Shown piece after piece: positions 1 to 6,756 of a stretch of DNA of 14,990 bases (positions within the stretch are counted from its first letter, which is position 1; each line of letters starts with the position of its first letter). Both the position numbers and the translations under genes were made by a program. Location of the stretch: positions 1 through 14,990 of the forward strand of contig JAFGWS010000067.1 in NCBI GenBank assembly GCA_016937035.1, read 5' to 3'. The notes beneath the pieces were generated by a model. The model did not search any database, was not told where the DNA came from, and worked only from the letters and a program-made list of their open reading frames with translations. Source of the DNA: Pontiellaceae bacterium (GTDB lineage: Bacteria; Verrucomicrobiota; Kiritimatiellia; Kiritimatiellales; Pontiellaceae).

Positions 1-2250
1 AACGGCACCATATACGGCAGCGAGTCCAAGGCCGGTGCCTTTGCCAACCTCTTTGGTAGTGAAAAACGGCTCAAAAATCCGTTCCAGTGTTTCCGGCGAC
101 ATGCCGTGCCCGGTGTCACTGATGGTTATTTCCAGATGATGACCCGGAGAAACATCAAACGGGCAGGTCTCGCAGAATACATCATCCAGCTCGGTGTTTT
201 CAGTGGTAATGGTTAGGGTGCCTCCGTCGGGCATGGCATCGCGCGCATTGATGCCTAAGTTGAGCAATGCATTTTGCAGTTGGGAAGGGTCGCCAACGAT
301 CATCGACAACTCTGCTTCCAGCTGCGCCTCAATGTGTATGCGTTTGTCAATGCTGCATTTAAGCAATGCAATTGACTCTTCGATTACTTTATGCACGTCC
401 AGCGGCGTCGATGTCTGTTTGCCTTTGCGGGAGAACGACAACAGTTTTTGGGTCAGATCTGCGGCCCGCATGGAGGAATCCTCAATAATCTGCAGCAGAT
501 CTCTTGTTTCCTTATCTTCCGGGACGTTGTCGCCCAGCATTTCTGCTGCACCGATGATGGCTACCAGCATGTTGTTGAAGTCGTGCGCAATTCCCCCGGC
601 CAGTTGGCCCACCGAGTCCATTTTTTGTGCCTGATGAAGTTGATTGAGCATGAGGAACTGTTCGGTGATATCGCGCATCACCAAAACAACGCCCGTAACG
701 TCGCCTGAGGTTTCATGAATGGGGGCGGCCACGCACGAAATCCGGCGCTCAACGTTGCCCTGATCCCGCAACAGCCATTCCCCGTTCAGCGGACGGTCCG
801 CCTCAAATTTAATGGCATATTCAATTGGTTTGCACAGCGGTTTCTTCGAGTCGATATCCAGCAGGTGAACCCGACTCTCGAATGGTTGTCCGATCAGTTG
901 TGCTTCGGCGTATCCGGTTAGCTTTTCCGCAGTAGGGTTCGCTCGAGTGATGATGCTGTGCTCGTCGGTTACGATGACAGCATCGCCGATCGCCAGAAGT
1001 GTAGTTCGCAGGTTTTCAGACAGTGAACGGTATTTATGCTCGCTGATGCGGGTTTTATGCAGGTGAAATCTCAAGAGCACCGTCCACGTTGCCATCAGCA
1101 GGAAAAGAATCGTGGTGATAATAATCTGGTTTCCATATTTTTCAAAAAAGAACTCCGGACGATTCAGAATAATGCTGCCTTGGGGCAGCTCTGATTCTTT
1201 GATTCCAAATTTTTTCAACGGTTCCCAATCAAACATATATTGGTTGGGACTCTGCATCACCGGAGCGATGGATGAAGCATTTTCTCCCTTCAGAACCCGG
1301 ACTGCCAGTTCTCCCGCCTTCTTTCCCTGATAATATCCGGAGGCCAGTTTCCCTCCAACAATGCCGAATTTCAGATTAAAGTCCCAGACGCCGTAGACCG
1401 GTCTTGGGGATGCGCGACAGATGCGGCGGGCGCTCTCATCGTATTCAAACATGGTTTCATCTGCGTCCTGAAGCATCAGCGTCAACAGCACCAAATCATT
1501 GGGGCCTAATTGATGAAGCGTTTCTTCAATCTGCGCCATCGGCATTGATTGCAGATAACGGAACTCGACCCGGTCCGTATATTTTTGGCCGATGCTCTCC
1601 AGTTTGGGTTGGATCACCTTCCCGGTTGTCGTGGTGTCGTTGACCACAAAAATCCGTTGGGTATCCGGGTGCAGTTTCAGCATCAGATCAATTGTTGCCT
1701 GTGCGTCAATGGTTTCGTTCACGCCGGTGGTGTTCGGTAATTTTTTCAGGCGTTCGGGGTCGAAATAATTAATGCCGCAGAAAACAATTGCGGCTTCCGG
1801 GAAAATTTCCTGCCGATGCTTCTGCACAAAATTGAGGGCGTTGTCGTCGGTGGCAATGACCAGATCCAATGGATTCTGTTCATATTTCATGCGCATGAGC
1901 GTGGCCAACTCAGTAAAGAATTCCGGGGTTTGAATCCGCTTCGTATCTAAATATTCAATGTGCATCTGCACATCCAGTTCCGCATGGCCGATGGCCTGCT
2001 GGATGCCCTCAATTTCTTCTGCGGTCCAGACAAATCCGGGATGGTACGAATTCAGAATCAGCACCCGTTTCCGCTGCAGCGACTCCTGAGCATCTGCGCT
2101 ACTCAGAAAAAAGCCGACAAAAAGGAAAATGAGGAGGCCTCTCAGGACGGATTTTTCGACTTGTTCGACGAACCAGTGCCATTGATTATGAAGGGGAAGC
2201 TGGGCAAAAAGGCCGCTCTCGGATCTTTTGTTTTGGACTCTACCTCTCAT
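1..2250 (-). CDS. Sensor histidine kinase with ABC-type periplasmic binding sensor, PAS, HisKA and HATPase_c (C-terminus outside window)
   Basis: Membrane histidine kinase, 750 codons visible and still open at the window edge. By residue: a hydrophobic signal or anchor helix (about 36-55), a periplasmic domain (about 60-360) starting [16 protein letters not shown], which resembles the ABC-transporter substrate-binding-like sensors of two-component kinases, a transmembrane helix (about 373-394), a PAS domain (about 410-535, with [20 protein letters not shown]), a phosphoacceptor region GGIAHDFNN with His556, then the ATP-binding N box ([10 protein letters not shown]), G1 (DTGHGM), F box (EPFFTTKE) and G2 ([15 protein letters not shown]). 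A C-terminal receiver would be usual for this class but lies off the window. The ATG at 2250 follows a GGGGAC stretch, and an in-frame TAG lies just upstream, so the start is well bounded (a GTG at 2256 is the only nearby alternative). The ligand is unknown. It is the last visible gene of its strand here and has a 225-base region ahead of it. Confidence 0.93.
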   Translation of the reverse strand, partial: MRGRVQNKRSESGLFAQLPLHNQWHWFVEQVEKSVLRGLLIFLFVGFFLSSADAQESLQRKRVLILNSYHPGFVWTAEEIEGIQQAIGHAELDVQMHIEYLDTKRIQTPEFFTELATLMRMKYEQNPLDLVIATDDNALNFVQKHRQEIFPEAAIVFCGINYFDPERLKKLPNTTGVNETIDAQATIDLMLKLHPDTQRIFVVNDTTTTGKVIQPKLESIGQKYTDRVEFRYLQSMPMAQIEETLHQLGPNDLVLLTLMLQDADETMFEYDESARRICRASPRPVYGVWDFNLKFGIVGGKLASGYYQGKKAGELAVRVLKGENASSIAPVMQSPNQYMFDWEPLKKFGIKESELPQGSIILNRPEFFFEKYGNQIIITTILFLLMATWTVLLRFHLHKTRISEHKYRSLSENLRTTLLAIGDAVIVTDEHSIITRANPTAEKLTGYAEAQLIGQPFESRVHLLDIDSKKPLCKPIEYAIKFEADRPLNGEWLLRDQGNVERRISCVAAPIHETSGDVTGVVLVMRDITEQFLMLNQLHQAQKMDSVGQLAGGIAHDFNNMLVAIIGAAEMLGDNVPEDKETRDLLQIIEDSSMRAADLTQKLLSFSRKGKQTSTPLDVHKVIEESIALLKCSIDKRIHIEAQLEAELSMIVGDPSQLQNALLNLGINARDAMPDGGTLTITTENTELDDVFCETCPFDVSPGHHLEITISDTGHGMSPETLERIFEPFFTTKEVGKGTGLGLAAVYGAV

Positions 2251-2475
2251 AAGCACACCGTCCCCAGTCTATGTTCTGCGCATAGTCTGTCCGAAGGTTT
2301 ACACAATTATTTGTTCGGGGCAAGAGGATTGGACCGACTTTCCAAACGCTTAGATTGTAAAGACTTTTGGTTTGGGCAGCGTGCTGGTCGAGAATCGGGC
2401 TAATGCCGGCATTGTCCGTTCCAGAGTCTTAAATTTTCAGTTTTGGGGACGTCGAATATTCATGGAGGAAACAAA
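2251..2475. other. Intergenic region upstream of the left kinase gene
   Basis: No convincing gene on either strand. It should hold the promoter and leader of the minus-strand kinase, but I see no clear -35/-10 pair. A six-base inverted repeat, CCAAAC (2342-2347) and GTTTGG (2370-2375), is spaced by 22 bases and could be an operator or chance. The plus-strand open frame crossing this stretch is antisense to the kinase and has no family resemblance. Confidence 0.5.
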
Positions 2476-2619
2476 CTACCCGCCCAGATCTTCTAGATAG
2501 GAGATGATCGGGAGTGCCGGATTATAATATCGATTGATGAAAAGCGCGTTGCGCTCACGGTAGAGGGTGTCTGCCAGATGATCGGCGATAGGAATGAGCG
2601 CCCAAGGATTCAAAACCAA
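2476..2619 (-). CDS. Possible small hypothetical protein or gene remnant (about 47 residues)
   Basis: Directly after the broken pseudopilin, in another frame, a short open frame from TTG 2619 ends in TAG at 2476-2478. Its translation looks protein-like: an LNPWALIPIADHLADTLYRE stretch, then INRYYNPALPIISYLEDLGG, with balanced charged, aromatic and aliphatic residues. I do not recognise the family. The start is uncertain: no ATG lies close by, no good ribosome binding site precedes the TTG, and the frame stays open upstream into the pseudopilin C-terminus. It may be a coupled small gene, the 3' end of a second decayed gene, or chance. Confidence 0.3.
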   Translation of the reverse strand: MVLNPWALIPIADHLADTLYRERNALFINRYYNPALPIISYLEDLGG

Positions 2620-2627
2620 ACTTTCGT

Positions 2628-3055
2628 TTATTGGTCCTGCGCAGCTTGGGCGCTCGAAGCTTCTCCGTCGACGCTCTCGGTTGGGTATGTTCCCCCAGCC
2701 AATACAATGTCATCGAATGTTCCAATTTTTCCATCTTCTCCGGCAGAAGTCAGAGAGAATGCGGTCTGTTTGAGAACATAGGCGTTTTTCCAGCCGTCCT
2801 TTACTGGTTTTCTGAGGAATCCTTGATCCGTCAGCGTATGAACAAAATTTGTTCCATCAGATGGGAGCTCGCCTGTTTGATATAGATATTCCTCCAGCGC
2901 AGTGGAAAGCGTTGATAGGTTGGCGCGGGTTAGAGAAATTTTTGCCCGATGCGAGTAGGAGCATCTTGAAAAAATGGTCTGAACAAAACTGCTGCAAATA
3001 CGCTCAGCAGCGCAATGAGCCCTCCGCAGAGTATGCCTTTTTTAAAACTATTCAT
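2628..3055 (-). pseudogene. GspG-like (type II secretion / type IV pilin) pseudopilin, frameshifted
   Basis: The ATG at 3055 sits behind GAAAGGG and opens a frame MNSFKKGILCGG... with one hydrophobic helix (residues 7-25), then stops at TAA 2930-2932 after 41 codons. In the next frame the sequence continues as a clear T2SSG-like domain: LTRANLSTLSTALEEYLYQT (the family's helix of the 'NLSTALE.Y..D.G.YP' type), KDGWKNAYV in place of the usual DPWGNPY, and SAGEDGKIGTFDDIVL, which matches the aspartate-rich calcium-loop region of GspG. It ends at TAA 2628-2630. One additional A in the A5 run (plus-strand T5, 2939-2943) would restore a single 142-residue protein reading IGQKISLTRANL across the join. 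Either the gene is broken, or the assembly lost a base in a homopolymer. The N-terminus lacks the prepilin-peptidase motif (GFTLxE), so even the repaired protein would be an atypical, membrane-anchored relative. Confidence 0.75.
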
Positions 3056-3176
3056 GTGCGAGGCCCTTTCAGCTCATTACTTGCAGGCGATTTAAACGTA
3101 TCTATCGATAACCGATGTGGAGCAGGAATATATTTCAGCAGATGCTGGAGCGCGGCTGAAAGGCAGCGAAGCCGAA

Positions 3177-3205
3177 AAGTTGCCGAACGCTGGAAAAAGA
3201 GTCAA
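3177..3205 (-). promoter_or_regulatory. Candidate promoter for the pseudopilin-like gene
   Basis: On the minus strand, TTGACT (3205-3200) is followed after 17 bases by CAACTT (3182-3177). Transcription would start near 3170, giving a leader of about 115 bases to the ATG at 3055. The -10 is imperfect (CAnnnT). The -35 is one arm of an inverted repeat whose other arm is the nusA -35. Confidence 0.35.
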
Positions 3206-3239
3206 GTCGTGGCGGGATTTTCCGGGATTGCCGCTTGAC
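3201..3239. repeat. Inverted repeat linking two divergent -35 boxes
   Basis: GTCAAG (3201-3206) and CTTGAC (3234-3239) are perfect inverted copies, with an inner GGC/GCC pairing possibility between them. The two arms are the -35 candidates of the divergent promoters for the pseudopilin-like gene and nusA. The arrangement could be an operator, or just two -35 boxes facing opposite ways. Confidence 0.5.
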
Positions 3240-3264
3240 GGGGCGGGGGAGGGAGGGGTAGTTT
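3235..3264 (+). promoter_or_regulatory. Candidate nusA-infB promoter
   Basis: TTGACG (3235-3240), an 18-base very G-rich spacer, and TAGTTT (3259-3264). Predicted start near 3271, about 100 bases before the nusA ATG. It shares the TAGnnT -10 form with promoter candidates ahead of serA and the second kinase. Confidence 0.5.
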
Positions 3265-3294
3265 TCGCGTTCTGTTGAAAGTTTGGCTCTGGAT

Positions 3295-3325
3295 AAAGAG
3301 TGGGCATTGCCCGCTCTTTTGTTCT
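3295..3325 (+). terminator. Terminator-like hairpin in the nusA leader (possible attenuator)
   Basis: AAAGAGTGGGC (3295-3305), loop ATT, and GCCCGCTCTTT (3309-3319) form an 11-pair stem with one G-T wobble, followed by TGTTCTCTT. The stem extends the T tract by pairing it with A's. It lies between the candidate nusA promoter and the nusA start, so it would end transcription early unless read through. It cannot serve the pseudopilin gene, which is transcribed away from it. The U tract is interrupted, so its strength is uncertain. Confidence 0.65.
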
Positions 3326-3369
3326 CTTGGGCCTGTTTTTTGATTTTTTAGGTGTGCGAAGGAGGGCTC

Positions 3370-4560
3370 ATGAATCCTGCAGAGTTGAAAGCCGTTGTTG
3401 AATATATGGAAAACGAACGGGGGGTAGAACGCGAGGTGATTATCCGAGCGATCGAGATGGCCCTGCAAAGTGTTGCGGAAAAGAATGGAACTGAGGACGA
3501 TTCGCTTCGTATCGCCATTGACCGCAGAACGTTTGAGCGCAAAGCATACCGCATGCTTTCGGACGGCACCGAGATTGAAACTACGCCCCCGCGTATGGGT
3601 CGTATTGCTGCACAGACCGCGAAACAAGTAATCATGCAGAAGATCCGCAACGCGGAAAAAGAGATCGTTTTTGAAGAATACAAGGATCGTATCGGCGAGA
3701 TTGTGACCGGAACCGTTTCCCGCTTCGACCGCAGCGATGTGGTAATTGAACTGGAACATGGCGATGCGGTAATGCCTTCGAAGGAACGTGTTCCGACGGA
3801 AGAATATGAAGTGGGCGAGCGCGTACGTGCGCTGATTCTGAACGTTCGCGAGCGCGAGCGCGGCCCGGAGATTGTGCTTTCGCGCAGCCATCCGGATTTT
3901 GTTCGTCGTCTGTTTGAATTGGAAGTGTCTGAAATTACAGACGGCACGATGGAGATTAAAGGCATTGCGCGTGAGGCGGGCTACCGCAGTAAGGTTGCGG
4001 TTCTTTCGTATGACGAGCGCGTTGATCCGGTGGGGGCCTGTGTAGGGATGCGCGGCATGCGGGTGAAGAATATTGTGCGCGAGCTTTCCGGGGAAAAAAT
4101 TGATATTGTGCGCTGGAGCGAAGATATCCACACGCTGATTGCCAACGCGCTGGCACCCGCGCGTTTGAAAGAAGTGGATGCCGACGAGGAGACGCGTACG
4201 GTGACGGTGATTGTCGATCCCGACCAGCTTTCGCTGGCGATCGGGAAGCGCGGACAAAATGCGCGTTTGACCTCGAAACTGACCGGTTGGCGCGTGGACA
4301 TCCAGAAGGATGAAGAGAGTATGGACTTTGAAGAGCGCGTGGCGGTTGCCGTCACGAAGCTTGCGGCCATCGAGGGCATCGGCACGGAATATGCCGAGAA
4401 GCTGGTATTCTCCGGCTTCCTGACACTCGAAGGGATTTTGGCCGCCGACATGAACGACCTGAAGTCCATCGACGAAGATATGACTACCGAACAGGCCAAG
4501 GCCATTTGGTATGCGGCTGAGGCAGCCTACATAAAAGAGAATGGTGAGATTACGGAATGA
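3370..4560 (+). CDS. nusA: Transcription termination/antitermination protein NusA
   Basis: NusA binds RNA polymerase and nascent RNA and controls pausing, termination and antitermination. The 396-residue product has the N-terminal polymerase-binding domain (about 1-105), an S1 domain from residue 109 (GEIVTGTVSRFDRSDVVIEL), a first KH domain with GMRG (in VGMRGMRVKNIVRELSGEK), a second KH domain with IGKRGQNARLTSKLTGW near residue 290, and a C-terminal helix-hairpin-helix segment (about 330-390, AAIEGIGTEYAEKLVFSGF). The E. coli protein is about 100 residues longer and carries two such C-terminal acidic repeats; only one is seen here. The ATG at 3370 is preceded by AAGGAGG (3359-3365); the in-frame GTG at 3352 is upstream of that site and unlikely to be used. 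The stop overlaps the infB start, so translation is probably coupled. rimP, which usually precedes nusA, is absent from the window. Confidence 0.97.
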   Translation: MNPAELKAVVEYMENERGVEREVIIRAIEMALQSVAEKNGTEDDSLRIAIDRRTFERKAYRMLSDGTEIETTPPRMGRIAAQTAKQVIMQKIRNAEKEIVFEEYKDRIGEIVTGTVSRFDRSDVVIELEHGDAVMPSKERVPTEEYEVGERVRALILNVRERERGPEIVLSRSHPDFVRRLFELEVSEITDGTMEIKGIAREAGYRSKVAVLSYDERVDPVGACVGMRGMRVKNIVRELSGEKIDIVRWSEDIHTLIANALAPARLKEVDADEETRTVTVIVDPDQLSLAIGKRGQNARLTSKLTGWRVDIQKDEESMDFEERVAVAVTKLAAIEGIGTEYAEKLVFSGFLTLEGILAADMNDLKSIDEDMTTEQAKAIWYAAEAAYIKENGEITE

Positions 4561-6668
4561 TGAACATAAAAGATACAGCCAAGGATGTAGGAGTCTCTCC
4601 CGAGGAGCTGTTGGAGATCCTGCAGGACATCGATATTGACGTCGACGGTCTGGATGCAACCCTGACCCAAGAGCAGGTTGCCGCCGTGTGCGATGAGTTG
4701 GGCTATGCCTCGATCGAAGAGGCGCGCGAAGATAACGCTTCGAAAGAACAGTCTGCGGCGGAGGCCGCAGCGGAACCGGTGGCTGAAGAAGAAAAGGCTG
4801 TCGCTCCCGTTGTAGAAGAAACTCCGGTTCCGACCGCTGAGCATGACGCTGCGGATGGCGAGTCCAATGTGATTGAGCTGAAAAAGCCCAAAGTGATTGT
4901 GAAGGATTTTGCGGAGCGCATGGGCATGAAGCCGAATATGGTGATTGCCGAGCTGATGCGCATGAACGTATTTGCATCGATTAATGCCGAAATCGATCTG
5001 AAGATCGCCAAGCAGATCGGTGAAAAGCACGGCTTTATTGTGCGCAAGGAGGAGAAGAAGAAAGCTCCGGCACCCCAGCCGAAAACGGTCAAAGAGGTTC
5101 AGCAGCGCAAAAAGGATGAGGTGGAAGATACGCCGGATGCCATGATGCCGCGTCCGCCGGTGGTTACCTTTATGGGTCACGTCGACCACGGTAAAACTTC
5201 CTTGCTCGATAAAATCCGTAACACCCGTGTGGTAACCGGCGAGTCGGGTGGAATTACCCAGCATATCGGGGCCTACACCGTTGAGCTCGAAGATCATAAG
5301 ATTACTTTTCTCGACACCCCCGGCCACGCCGCCTTCACTGCGATGCGCGCTCGTGGAGCAAACCTGACCGATATTGTGGTGCTGGTGGTGGCTGCCGACG
5401 ACGGCGTGATGCCCCAGACGATCGAGGCCATCAAGCATGCTCAGGCCGCAGGCGTCTGCGTTATTGTTGCGATGAACAAGATGGATCTTCGTTCGGCTAA
5501 TCCAGACCGCCTGAAGCAGCAGCTCCAGGAAAATGATGTTATGGTGGAAGACTGGGGCGGCTCAATCGGCTGCTGCCCGGTGAGTGCTCAGACCGGCGAG
5601 GGGATCGACGGTTTGCTTGAACGTATTATCTTAGAGTCGGAAATGCTCGAGCTCCGAGCCAACCCGAACCGTCCGGCTTCCGGCTTTGTGGTGGAAGCAC
5701 AGATGGAGCCCGGAATGGGACCGACCGCCAGCGTGCTCGTGAAGAGCGGAACGCTGAAGGTGGGCGACAGTGTGATCTGCGGCAAATATTGGGGCCGCAT
5801 CAAAGCGTTGATCAGCGACCAAGGTAAAAAGATCCGCTCTGCCGGACCTTCAACCGCAGTAAAGATTCTCGGTTTGACCAATGTTCCCGGAGCCGGCGAC
5901 GAATTTCAGGTTATGTCGTCTGATCGCGAAGCCAAGGCACTTTCGGAAGACCTGCAGCAGGAAATGCGGATGCAGGAACTCGGCGGTGGAGCCGGTGCGG
6001 CACCGAAGAAAATGTCGCTCGACGATCTGTTCGGCGCGGCGGCTGCCGATGAAAAGAAAGAGCTTAAGCTGATTATTAAGGCCGACGTTCAGGGGTCGGT
6101 CGAAGCGATTGCGCATTCGCTGGCAGGGATTAAGAGCGATAAGGTGGAGATCAATATTCTCTCCAGCGATGTCGGCAACGTTACCGTGAACGACGTTATG
6201 CTCGCCAGTGCTTCGAATGCGATTATTCTGGGCTTCCATACGGGCAAGGAAAACGGAACCAACGCTGCTGCGAAACGCGAAGGGGTTGAAATCCGTCTCT
6301 ATAGCATTATTTACGAACTGATCGAAGATGTTGAGAGCGCCATGAAGGGGCTTCTCGATATGGAACTGCGTGAGCAGGTGATCGGCGAAGCGGAAATCCG
6401 CGAAGTGTTCGAACTCAGCAAGAAGAGCAAGATTGCCGGTTGTATGGTAATGAGCGGGCGTGTAACCGCCAAGGCCAGCATTCGCATCAAGCGCGGCCGC
6501 GAGGTTCTCTTCAGCGGTCTCATTGGATCGCTCAAGCGCTTCCAGAACGATGCCGCTGAGGTTCGCCAGGGTCAGGAATGCGGGATTCGTCCAGATAACT
6601 TTACCAACTTTGACGTGGGCGACACCATTGAAGCGTACACGGTTGAAAAGGTGACGCAGAATCTCTAA
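4557..6668 (+). CDS. infB: Translation initiation factor IF-2
   Basis: GTPase that brings initiator tRNA to the 30S subunit and promotes subunit joining. The 703-residue product has an N-terminal IF2 subdomain (about 1-50), an acidic Ala/Glu-rich linker (about 55-100), a second IF2_N domain (about 105-160, [20 protein letters not shown]), then the G domain: G1 GHVDHGKT (207-214), G2 region [10 protein letters not shown]3 DTPGHAAF, G4 NKMD, and G5 SAQTGEGI. Two beta-barrel domains and the IF2 core domain follow, with the C-terminal ending in [16 protein letters not shown]. The length is modest but within the family's range; the variable N-terminal linker is short. The start ATG 4557 overlaps the nusA stop (ATGA), and a second ATG follows at once at 4560. 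rbfA and truB, common partners downstream, do not follow; a terminator comes 25 bases after the stop. Confidence 0.98.
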   Translation: MMNIKDTAKDVGVSPEELLEILQDIDIDVDGLDATLTQEQVAAVCDELGYASIEEAREDNASKEQSAAEAAAEPVAEEEKAVAPVVEETPVPTAEHDAADGESNVIELKKPKVIVKDFAERMGMKPNMVIAELMRMNVFASINAEIDLKIAKQIGEKHGFIVRKEEKKKAPAPQPKTVKEVQQRKKDEVEDTPDAMMPRPPVVTFMGHVDHGKTSLLDKIRNTRVVTGESGGITQHIGAYTVELEDHKITFLDTPGHAAFTAMRARGANLTDIVVLVVAADDGVMPQTIEAIKHAQAAGVCVIVAMNKMDLRSANPDRLKQQLQENDVMVEDWGGSIGCCPVSAQTGEGIDGLLERIILESEMLELRANPNRPASGFVVEAQMEPGMGPTASVLVKSGTLKVGDSVICGKYWGRIKALISDQGKKIRSAGPSTAVKILGLTNVPGAGDEFQVMSSDREAKALSEDLQQEMRMQELGGGAGAAPKKMSLDDLFGAAAADEKKELKLIIKADVQGSVEAIAHSLAGIKSDKVEINILSSDVGNVTVNDVMLASASNAIILGFHTGKENGTNAAAKREGVEIRLYSIIYELIEDVESAMKGLLDMELREQVIGEAEIREVFELSKKSKIAGCMVMSGRVTAKASIRIKRGREVLFSGLIGSLKRFQNDAAEVRQGQECGIRPDNFTNFDVGDTIEAYTVEKVTQNL

Positions 6669-6692
6669 TGCATTGCATTTCGATGCCGCTGG

Positions 6693-6722
6693 AAAAACCG
6701 CCCTTCGCTGGGCGGTTTTTTT
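6693..6722 (+). terminator. Strong bidirectional Rho-independent terminator after infB
   Basis: AAAAACCGCCC (6693-6703), loop TTCGCT, GGGCGG plus a run of seven T's (6710-6722). The A run on the left gives the same structure on the minus strand, so the element can also end the convergent kinase transcript, whose stop codon is at 6757. Confidence 0.92.
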
Positions 6723-6756
6723 ATGTCTGTTCGGGTCGTCTATTCGATCCCTTCGG

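Noticed and set aside
2555..2713. Minus-strand 52-codon frame starting at ATG 2713
   Set aside because: Very basic, low-complexity translation inside the pseudopilin 3' end; kept only as a possible sign of a second frameshift.
2849..3238. Plus-strand open frame of 129 codons
   Set aside because: It is opposite to the pseudopilin reading, which has family motifs, and has no protein-like pattern or start signal.
3295..3325. Reading the hairpin before nusA as the terminator of an upstream gene
   Set aside because: No plus-strand gene ends upstream within reach; the pseudopilin is transcribed leftward, so an attenuator role fits better.
3202..4977. Long minus-strand open frame (591 codons) across nusA and early infB
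   Set aside because: It is antisense to clear NusA and IF-2 genes; its translation is rich in His, Arg, Phe and Asn with no domain pattern, as expected of a shadow frame.
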